DNA from: Marivita sp. XM-24bin2
GTDB taxonomy: Bacteria; Pseudomonadota; Alphaproteobacteria; Rhodobacterales; Rhodobacteraceae
Direction of reading: 5' to 3'
Length of the DNA: 47,247 bases
NCBI GenBank assembly: GCA_003149565.1
Contig: QCWH01000029.1
Span: 1-47,247, forward strand
Shown here: one piece after another, positions 7,425 to 16,594 of the stretch
Numbering within the stretch: the first letter of the stretch is position 1
Layout: each line of letters starts with the position of its first letter
Made by a program: the position numbers and the translations under genes
Notes under the pieces: model-generated
Database searches by the model: none
Told to the model about the DNA's origin: nothing
What the model saw: the letters and a program-made list of their open reading frames with translations, nothing else

Positions 7425-9398
7425 TCAGGCCTCCGCCGCACGGCCCTTGAGGGCGATGATACCCTTTGGCCGGAACTGGATGAATAGAATGATGAACAGG
7501 ATCATGTAGGTCTGAGCTGCAAGCGTGTTTGACGGATTGAACCATTCGATCCCTTTTTGAAGGAAGCCGACCATCGTGGCCCCCAGAAGCGTGCCCCAGA
7601 TGTTGCCGACACCACCAACCACAACGGTCATGAAGGATTGCACGATGTAGTCGCTGCCCATCTCGGACGTCACTTTGGCGTAAAGCCCGATGGCGACACC
7701 TGCGATGCCGGCGATGCCCGAGCCGAAGCCAAAGGTCAGCATGTTGATCTTGTCAGGATTGATGCCCATCGACGCCGCCATGCGCGGGTTCTGAGTGACG
7801 GCGCGCACCTCAAGCCCCAAGCGGGTGCGGTTCATGACGAAAAGGAACAGCGCGAGGAAAAGCAGGGCAAGAACGAAGATCGCGATACGGATATAGCTGA
7901 TCGAGACAATATCATTGATCACCAGAGAGCCATCCAACCAGCCCGGCGCTGTCAGAGGCCGTGCCTGCGTGCCGAATATGTTCTTCGCGATTTGTTGCAG
8001 AGCGATGGAAATGCCGAAAGTGGCAAGCAATGTTTCCAGCGGACGGTGATAGAGCCAGCGGATCACCAACCGCTCCATTGCCACGCCGGCACCGAACGTG
8101 ACAGCGAAAGCAAGCGGGATCGCAACGAGGATCGACAGGGTGTAGTCAGGGATAAAGAGCTGTACGACATAGCCAGTATAAGCGCCCATCATGATGAACT
8201 CGCCATGCGCCATGTTGATAACGCCCATGACCCCAAATGTGATCGCAAGCCCGATGGCGGCGAGAAAGTAAATTGATGCAAGAGAGAGCGCGTCCAGCGA
8301 CAGATCGAAGGTCTGGTTCAGCGCGACCTTGTTCTCGATGGACTTCAGCGCAAGCTGTGCGGCGACCACGACCTCGGGTGGCGCGCCGATATAGCGTTCG
8401 TAAAAAACATGGTTTGCCAGCCGCTCGTCCACTTCGGCTTCTGTCGCAACTGGTGTAACGGTGCCCTGATCCGCAAGCGCGGCATAGGCCATATCCCGGG
8501 CGCTCTGGCTGTCCAGCATGGCAACCTGAATGCCAGCCACCTGACCGTCCGAAATATTTTCGATCAACGCGTTGCGCTGGTCTTCAAGACTGATGCGCGG
8601 CTTGGCCAGATCAGCGCGAACAAGCAACTCGTAGGCTTCATCCCGGGAGAGCACCTCTGAGCCGGGCTCCAGAACGCGACCGATATCGTCCGCCTCTGGC
8701 AAGGTCTCGGCAGCTTCCACCCGGACGGCCAACAGAGGGTTGAGTGCTGCACGCACATCGACGCCAAGGTCTCCACCAAAGCTTTGGATCGCCTCGATCC
8801 GTTCTTGGTTTGTGGCGCCGTAGGCAATGGTCAGAAGCCGTTCGAGGCGCTTTTTCCGCGCCAGGATCGTCTCGTCTGTCTCAGAGGCGAGGCTGGCACG
8901 CAAAGCCGCGAGATGGCTCTCTTCGGCGCCGCGTTCAATCGCATCCAGCGCACGTTGACGTGTCTCGGGGTTTGGATCGCTCAGCTGAAACTGAACCAAG
9001 GCTGTGCCGATCAGACCCCGGATGCCGGAGTTCGGTTTGATCTGATCGAACCCGTCATCTGAAACGACGCCGATCTCGCTGCCGTCAGCAAAGTCAAAGA
9101 TGCGCAGAGTGTCGCGATCAATCTCTTCGGCATAAACAAACAGGCCTGTTTCTTCGTTCACCCACATCTCTCGGGTCTGCCACTTGTCGAGCACGACCTG
9201 CGCCTCGGGAAGGCCACTGTTGGCAAGCGCGTCAATGGCAGGACCGATAGAGCGGCGTGAGCTTTTGAGGATCAGGTCGCTTTGTGACTGAATAAGTTGC
9301 TGGATCGGTGCGTCGGCTTGTTGGGCCGAGCTGGGAGCTGCCAGCATCAGGCACACAGAGATTAGGGCGGCAAAGCGCAGCATTGGGATATCCGTCAT
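7425..9398 (-). CDS. urtB: UrtB, urea ABC transporter permease with long N-terminal periplasmic extension
   Basis: A 657-residue protein in two parts. Residues 1-26 look like a signal peptide (MTDIPMLRFAALISVCLMLA). About residues 30-340 are a soluble, helix-rich region with HEAT-like repeats (for example DPNPETRQRALDAIERGAEE). From about 365 a LivH-type permease follows, with GVMGVINMAHGEFIMMGAY, the VRAVTQNPRMAASMGINPDK ATPase-contact loop, and GGVGNIWGTLLGA. Proteobacterial UrtB proteins are known to carry such an extension; its role is not clear to me. The start was placed at 9398 so that the signal peptide begins the protein; the ATG at 9455 would add 19 uncharacteristic residues. Confidence 0.9.
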   Translation of the reverse strand: MTDIPMLRFAALISVCLMLAAPSSAQQADAPIQQLIQSQSDLILKSSRRSIGPAIDALANSGLPEAQVVLDKWQTREMWVNEETGLFVYAEEIDRDTLRIFDFADGSEIGVVSDDGFDQIKPNSGIRGLIGTALVQFQLSDPNPETRQRALDAIERGAEESHLAALRASLASETDETILARKKRLERLLTIAYGATNQERIEAIQSFGGDLGVDVRAALNPLLAVRVEAAETLPEADDIGRVLEPGSEVLSRDEAYELLVRADLAKPRISLEDQRNALIENISDGQVAGIQVAMLDSQSARDMAYAALADQGTVTPVATEAEVDERLANHVFYERYIGAPPEVVVAAQLALKSIENKVALNQTFDLSLDALSLASIYFLAAIGLAITFGVMGVINMAHGEFIMMGAYTGYVVQLFIPDYTLSILVAIPLAFAVTFGAGVAMERLVIRWLYHRPLETLLATFGISIALQQIAKNIFGTQARPLTAPGWLDGSLVINDIVSISYIRIAIFVLALLFLALFLFVMNRTRLGLEVRAVTQNPRMAASMGINPDKINMLTFGFGSGIAGIAGVAIGLYAKVTSEMGSDYIVQSFMTVVVGGVGNIWGTLLGATMVGFLQKGIEWFNPSNTLAAQTYMILFIILFIQFRPKGIIALKGRAAEA

Positions 9399-9436
9399 GA
9401 TCGGTGCAGAGCGAGCGCACCTTTCGGGAAAGGGAT

Positions 9437-9462
9437 GCGGCGCGTGGTATCCCACGCACCGC
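9437..9462 (-). other. intercistronic stem-loop between urtA and urtB
   Basis: On the transcribed strand the arms 9462-9452 and 9447-9437 pair over 11 positions, ten Watson-Crick and one G-U, around a four-base loop. A long T-run does not follow. Such hairpins after binding-protein genes often protect the upstream mRNA or reduce read-through, giving more binding protein than permease. The effect here is inferred. Confidence 0.6.
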
Positions 9463-9473
9463 GGATTGTTGTC

Positions 9474-10760
9474 TTAGTAGTTCGACTTGATCTGGACGCA
9501 GGTCTCGGTTTCGGTGTTGTACATACCGCAGCCGAGCTCCTTCCAATCCGATTTGAGAACTGCCGATTCCGGCAGGTAATCGGTCCAGGCGTCGCCCGGT
9601 ACTTCGTCGGTCTGGCTGATGATGTCGAACTGGCCGTCTTCCTGAATTTCACCAATCAGCACCGGCTTCGCGAGGTGGTGGTTCGGCAGCATCACGGCTG
9701 TGCCGCCGGTCAGGTTCGGGAACTCCTGGCCGTACATCGCGGTGCGCACGGCGTCGACATCGGTGGTGCCAGCATCTTCAACCGCATTCACCCACATGTT
9801 GAAGCCAATATAGTGGGCTTCCATCGGGTCATTTGTGACCCGCTCTTCGCCCATGCGCTCTTTCCACGAGGCAACCCACTCTTCGTTCGCTTCGGTGTCC
9901 GCCGATTGGAAGTAGTTCCACGCTGCAAGATGTCCGACGAGGTTTGTTGTATCGAGGCCGGAAAGCTCTTCTTCACCAACCGAGAATGCCACAACCGGGA
10001 TGTCGTCTGCCGAAATACCGGCAGCAGCAAGTTCCTTGTAGAAACCGATGTTCGCGTCGCCGTTGATGGTCGAAATCACACCGACCTTTTTGCCATCGGC
10101 ACCCAGCGCAACAACGTCAGAGACGATTTTCGACCAGTCCGAATGACCGAAAGGCGTATAGTTTACGAAGATATCTTCTTCCGCGATGCCCTTGTCCTTC
10201 AGGTAGGCTTCAAGGATGTTGTTCGTGGTGCGCGGGTAGACATAGTCGGTTCCGAGCAGCGCGAACTTCTCAACGCCCAGTTCTTCGAGGAAGTAATCCG
10301 TCGCCGGGATCGCCTGTTGGTTCGGCGCGGCACCTGTATAGAAGACATTCTTCGAGCTTTCTTCGCCCTCATACTGCACCGGATAGAACATCAGACCATT
10401 GAGTTCTTCCAGAACTGGCAGCGCTGACTTGCGCGACACCGAGGTCCAGGACCCAAAGATCACGTCCACATTCTGAACCGTCAGGAGCTCGCGTGCCTTT
10501 TCGGCAAAGAGCGGCCAATCGGAGGCAGGGTCGACGACAACCGCTTCAAGCTCGCATCCCAGAAGACCACCTTTGTCGTTCTGGATGTCAACCAACATCT
10601 CCATTGTGTCTTTCAACGTGGTTTCAGAGATGGCCATTGTGCCTGAGAGAGAGTGCAGAACACCCACCTTGATCGGGCAGCTCACGTCCTGCGCGAAGGC
10701 CGGGAGCGTGGTGACCAGTAGAGCGGCAGCCGCTGTTGTGCTGAGAAATTTCATCGACAT
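9474..10760 (-). CDS. urtA: UrtA, urea ABC transporter periplasmic substrate-binding protein
   Basis: A 428-residue Leu/Ile/Val-type binding protein with a signal peptide (MSMKFLSTTAAAALLV, cleavage near AFA-QD). The mature start CPIKVGVLHSLSGTMAISE and the phrases FGSWTSVSRKSALPVLEE, LMFYPVQYEGEE and PNQQAIPATDYFLEE are typical of UrtA. It captures urea in the periplasm and delivers it to UrtBC. The ATG at 10760 has AAAGGA about ten bases upstream; the longer reading frame adds 21 residues before the signal peptide. It is first in the operon and separated from urtB by a hairpin. Confidence 0.95.
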   Translation of the reverse strand: MSMKFLSTTAAAALLVTTLPAFAQDVSCPIKVGVLHSLSGTMAISETTLKDTMEMLVDIQNDKGGLLGCELEAVVVDPASDWPLFAEKARELLTVQNVDVIFGSWTSVSRKSALPVLEELNGLMFYPVQYEGEESSKNVFYTGAAPNQQAIPATDYFLEELGVEKFALLGTDYVYPRTTNNILEAYLKDKGIAEEDIFVNYTPFGHSDWSKIVSDVVALGADGKKVGVISTINGDANIGFYKELAAAGISADDIPVVAFSVGEEELSGLDTTNLVGHLAAWNYFQSADTEANEEWVASWKERMGEERVTNDPMEAHYIGFNMWVNAVEDAGTTDVDAVRTAMYGQEFPNLTGGTAVMLPNHHLAKPVLIGEIQEDGQFDIISQTDEVPGDAWTDYLPESAVLKSDWKELGCGMYNTETETCVQIKSNY

Positions 10761-11057
10761 TTTGCAAACGTCCTTTGTACGTTTTGCGCCGCGAAGGTTG
10801 CCAAGAGCAGAGCCAGGCCCCAATTATCGCCAACGCAATTCTATTGCGGAGTGCGGTGGAGCTTGGAATTGAACGGCCGGCTCCATCGCACGTGATCAAC
10901 TGATGTTGGTTATCAGCCGCCGGTATCTAGGCGGCAGTTCTTCTGGTCAGGAAACGCGTCGTTCGCGAGGAGTGCGCTGAGCGGAGGAAACGCACAAGTT
11001 TTAAGCGCAATTTAAGTGATCGCCTTCAAATTAGGCAGATTGCCCCGTGTGATCGAG
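10761..11057. promoter_or_regulatory. urtA leader and promoter region, about 300 bases without a gene
   Basis: I see no credible gene here. It holds a 15-base inverted repeat CGCAAT-TCT-ATTGCG at 10834-10848 and a GC-rich hairpin GCCGCC (10916-10921) / GGCGGC (10930-10935) with an eight-base loop. The second lies between the upstream gene and urtA and may help termination, although no T-run follows. I found no convincing NtrC or sigma-54 site by eye. Confidence 0.4.
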
Positions 11058-11543
11058 CTACTGTGACGCGCGCCACGTTTCCTGATTCACTGGTTCAATG
11101 GCCGAGACTTGATCTGTATCGCCCGCAACCGGGCTTTCTGCAGCGGGTTGTGGGAGCATAAGGCTGCAGAGCGCGAGCTCCTGCTTCGCGCGTTTCTCGG
11201 CCCAGGTCGCGCGGCGCGTGTCGTTCGAGAATGCAGCTTGGGTTAACAAAGACGCGTGTGCCAACTTTGCGTCGATCCGATTGGCAAGTGCCCGTGTTGC
11301 CACCTCGGCGGTGACCAGCGCATCGAGGATATCCAGCATATGCGCACGCTGCGTCTCAATACCTTTTGTGGGTTGATTTGACATCAGCCAGTGATGTTCG
11401 ATCTGCGCTGAGAGGCGGCCCACGCAGCTCGCCACCCGAAGCAAAAGGTCCGGTTCGGGCTTCGCTGCGGTAGCAGCGAGGCAGGTCAAGAGTGCGGCAT
11501 ATCGGAAAGTTTTCAAAACGCCCATATTTTGAGCGTGTAGCAC
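11058..11543 (-). CDS. hypothetical exported protein, unknown function
   Basis: I do not recognise this 161-residue protein. It has a hydrophobic N-terminal segment (MGVLKTFRYAALLTCLAATAA) that looks like a signal peptide, then a mostly helical body with two cysteines (in ASCVGRL and LALCSLM), followed by a low-complexity acidic tail. The GTG start at 11543 has GGA five bases upstream; an ATG at 11525 would begin right at the signal peptide and is an equal option. It stands alone between the urt operon and oxyR on the same strand, so no function can be taken from its neighbours. Confidence 0.6.
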   Translation of the reverse strand: MLHAQNMGVLKTFRYAALLTCLAATAAKPEPDLLLRVASCVGRLSAQIEHHWLMSNQPTKGIETQRAHMLDILDALVTAEVATRALANRIDAKLAHASLLTQAAFSNDTRRATWAEKRAKQELALCSLMLPQPAAESPVAGDTDQVSAIEPVNQETWRASQ

Positions 11544-11622
11544 GATTTTCCATCTCGCAAGTTAACACGACTGCGAAATCCGCTTTTTACAGAAGTGAGT
11601 CTTTGTTGCAGCAGGGCTTGCG

Positions 11623-12522
11623 TCAGCCCGTCATCCGTTGCCCAACGCCACGGACAATCGCGCCGACATCCATCAACTGATCAGCCAGCGGGTTGGATTT
11701 TCGCCATACCATGCCGATCGTGCGGTTAGGCCTTGGCGGGTCGAAGGTTGCTACTGAAACCTGGGCCGAGCGTGTCTCCAAAGGCACCGCCATCTCTGGG
11801 ATCAGCGTCACGCCCATACCGGAACCTACCATCTGCACCAATGTGGATAGGGAACTACCCTCCATTAATTGCCGTGGCTGGGTCTTGGTGATGTCACAGA
11901 ACGAGAGGGCCTGATCGCGAAAACAATGCCCCTCTTCCAAAAGAAGCAGCCGCATAGAGCGCAGCATTTGCGGGCTCGGGATAGGCTTGCCTGCGTCGGC
12001 CTGTGGTCTCACCAGAACAAAGTCTTCCTGAAACAGTGCGAACTCGCGAAGCGCGGGCTCCGAGATTGGCAGGGCCACGATCGCCGCATCGAGACGGGAC
12101 TCCAGCAAATCGGCGACAAGCGACTTGGTCACTGACTCACGTAGCTCAAGGTCGATATCGGGAAAGCGATTGGTCAGGGCAGTGATTGTTGCGGGGAGTA
12201 GGTAAGGTGCAACCGTTGGAATCACCCCAAGGCGAAAGCGTCCGGCAAACGGCCCTTGTGACGCACGCATCAAATCTTCCAATTCATCAACTGCTAGAAG
12301 CACCTCGCGTGCCTTGGCAACAAAGTCCTCGCCGATGGGAGTCAGTCGAACAATCCGCGCACCTCGCTCAACCAACAATACACCCGCCGCAGTCTCCAAT
12401 TCCTTGATCTGCAACGACAAGGCAGGCTGAGAAATCGCGCAGGCTTCCGCGGCCCGTCCAAAGTGTTGATGGCGAGCCAAAGCGTCGAAATACCGTAGTT
12501 GCTTGAAGGTCACTCCAGTCAT
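11623..12522 (-). CDS. oxyR: OxyR-type LysR transcriptional regulator
   Basis: A 299-residue LysR regulator with an N-terminal winged helix-turn-helix (FKQLRYFDALARHQHFGRAA and SQPALSLQIKELE) and a ligand domain from about residue 90. Residues 198-209 read GHCFRDQALSFC. This places Cys200 and Cys209 exactly where the peroxide-sensing Cys199/Cys208 pair of E. coli OxyR lies, so redox control is strongly indicated. It is divergent from katG, the classic OxyR target, with about 118 bases between start codons. No strong ribosome binding site precedes the chosen ATG. Confidence 0.93.
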   Translation of the reverse strand: MTGVTFKQLRYFDALARHQHFGRAAEACAISQPALSLQIKELETAAGVLLVERGARIVRLTPIGEDFVAKAREVLLAVDELEDLMRASQGPFAGRFRLGVIPTVAPYLLPATITALTNRFPDIDLELRESVTKSLVADLLESRLDAAIVALPISEPALREFALFQEDFVLVRPQADAGKPIPSPQMLRSMRLLLLEEGHCFRDQALSFCDITKTQPRQLMEGSSLSTLVQMVGSGMGVTLIPEMAVPLETRSAQVSVATFDPPRPNRTIGMVWRKSNPLADQLMDVGAIVRGVGQRMTG

Positions 12523-14821
<2,299 letters not shown>

Positions 14822-14834
14822 TCATGTAGATACC

Positions 14835-14861
14835 CTCCCGGGCGGCAGCGCTGCCCGGGAG
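14835..14861 (+). terminator. katG rho-independent-like terminator
   Basis: CTCCCGGGC at 14835-14843 pairs perfectly with GCCCGGGAG at 14853-14861 around a nine-base loop, followed by TTTCG. It begins 13 bases after the katG stop. The inner bases 14844-14855 are themselves a perfect palindrome that could form an alternative stem. It lies between convergent genes and may also stop transcription of the histidine kinase gene. Confidence 0.75.
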
Positions 14862-14900
14862 TTTCGTCCAGCGTTCATAGCTGGCGTGTCTTTCGAAGAC

Positions 14901-16196
14901 TTAAGCGTCCAAAGCTTGTGGCAAAAGAATCCGCACCTGTGCGCCTTGCGTGGCTGTCTCATCAATGATGATCTGACCACCCATCGCCGTCGCGAAGTTC
15001 TGCGCCATTGGCAGACCAACCCCAATGCCCGATGTCGTTCCCGTCTCGTGCCCCAAACGCTCAAATGCATCGAATGCGTTTTTGCTTGTGCCTAAGGGAA
15101 AACCGGGTCCGTCGTCTTTGAACAGGATTTCCAACATCCCGCCCTCAACAGGGCGCGCGCTGACGTCGATGGTCCCTTCCTGATGTGAGTATTTCACAGC
15201 ATTGTCCAGAACCTGCTTGAATACGGATGCCGCCCAAACCGGATTGGCTTCCACGCGTAGGTCGCGGTCAATGCGAGTGTTCAGGGTCAGCCCCTTGTTG
15301 CGGATCGCGTCGAGAAACCGGCTTTTTACGGTCTCAAAGATCTCAAGTACTGGCACCGTTACACTGGCGGATGCCCCATTTTCGCTCTGCCAGTTAGCAA
15401 AATCGAAGATATTCTCAATAATCTGGCGCAGCGTCTGTGAAGACGTCAGAATCTGTTGTGAGTGCCTTTCAACCTGCTCTGAGTTCAAGGCGAGCCCCGA
15501 TCTGGCATCTGTGTTCAACAGTTCCGCGTACCCTGAAATCGCATGCAATGGTGTCAGCATCTCGTGACTGACGCTCCGCATCAGCGCGCTCTTCGCCTCG
15601 CTCGATTTCAAGGCCTGTTGCTGGGCATCGACAAGCCATCTCGAATGCAATCGCGTTTGGCGCACGAAATAGCCAACGACGAAAAGGATCGTTCCGAAAA
15701 CCGTAATGGCGCTTGCCGGTGCCAGTACCTTCGCCGCGACGTCTGGCGTCAACTGGAACTCGCGCGTCGACCCGATATTCATTCCCCAACTGACAAGCCA
15801 GAGCAGGACCGGAACACTTACCATGAAAATGAGCAAGGACCGGTGCGTTCGTGCAGAGAACATCGCAAATGGTGCGGTTGCGGTTGCAATTAACAAAATC
15901 GAGACGTTGCCCTCGGGCGGCGTCCAATAGCACCCAAGTGCCACAGCAAGATTGACGGCGTTCAACCATATAACGGCTGCAACGAGGTGTTTTCCGAAAT
16001 GATGAAGGACAATGCCCGCAAAAATACCGGACGTCGCAATCGCTGCCGCGACCGTTAGCATCGGGGCATTCAGATAGTACGCTGTGGCCATCCACGCCAA
16101 GGCAAAAGCAATGACATACCGTACAAGGACGGTTGAATACCGGACCCGCATTTCCTCGCTGCTGCCAACGCCGGCCTGCTGTGTGATGGGCGCCAT
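14901..16196 (-). CDS. membrane-bound sensor histidine kinase, orphan
   Basis: A 431-residue histidine kinase. The N-terminal 190 residues hold about six hydrophobic segments with short loops, so sensing is probably within or near the membrane. Next come the dimerisation/phosphoacceptor helix with SHEMLTPLHAISGY (His211), the N box LDNAVKYS, G1 box DDGPGF and G2 box GIGVGLPMA. It autophosphorylates on His211 and should pass phosphate to a response regulator, but no receiver gene lies in this window. AAGG about seven bases upstream supports the start. The signal it senses is unknown; it sits between katG and the Mrp operon. Confidence 0.9.
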   Translation of the reverse strand: MAPITQQAGVGSSEEMRVRYSTVLVRYVIAFALAWMATAYYLNAPMLTVAAAIATSGIFAGIVLHHFGKHLVAAVIWLNAVNLAVALGCYWTPPEGNVSILLIATATAPFAMFSARTHRSLLIFMVSVPVLLWLVSWGMNIGSTREFQLTPDVAAKVLAPASAITVFGTILFVVGYFVRQTRLHSRWLVDAQQQALKSSEAKSALMRSVSHEMLTPLHAISGYAELLNTDARSGLALNSEQVERHSQQILTSSQTLRQIIENIFDFANWQSENGASASVTVPVLEIFETVKSRFLDAIRNKGLTLNTRIDRDLRVEANPVWAASVFKQVLDNAVKYSHQEGTIDVSARPVEGGMLEILFKDDGPGFPLGTSKNAFDAFERLGHETGTTSGIGVGLPMAQNFATAMGGQIIIDETATQGAQVRILLPQALDA

Positions 16197-16594
16197 TATT
16201 TGCCTTGATGCCTTTCTCGGATCCGCTTCTTGCTGGACCGGTTTGCCTTCACTTGCCCGCTACTGTGTCGTTCTAACCAGCATAATAAAGGGCACAGTGC
16301 CCAAATGGTCGCTGTGCCGCGCTATTCGTCTATCATTAGCGGGCAAATCGGTCTGATAGACAATGCGCGGTCACTAAAGATAGCTGTTTTTGCAAGTATT
16401 CTTTGCTAGAGCTTCGTGAGGCTGAAATTTTGCATCCACCTCGATCACAAAGCTCAACGTTCCGCATTGTCAAAAAGTGCATTTGCACGCGTTTCTGACT
16501 CGCTCTGCAGACGAATCCCGCACCGAGGCTTTTACAACGCGCACGTTTGAGGATATTGCGCTCCGAGGCAATTCGAGTTGGACTGACGGTTGAT
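16197..16594. promoter_or_regulatory. intergenic region between histidine kinase and mrpA, about 400 bases without a gene
   Basis: I see no credible gene. The region holds three inverted repeats: GGGCAC-A-GTGCCC at 16290-16302; GTCTATCA (16328-16335) with TGATAGAC (16354-16361), eight perfect pairs and an 18-base spacer; and GTGCA-TT-TGCAC at 16477-16488. It must contain the kinase promoter (minus) and the mrp promoter (plus). The repeats are candidate operators or RNA hairpins; none is assigned to a known regulator. Confidence 0.45.
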
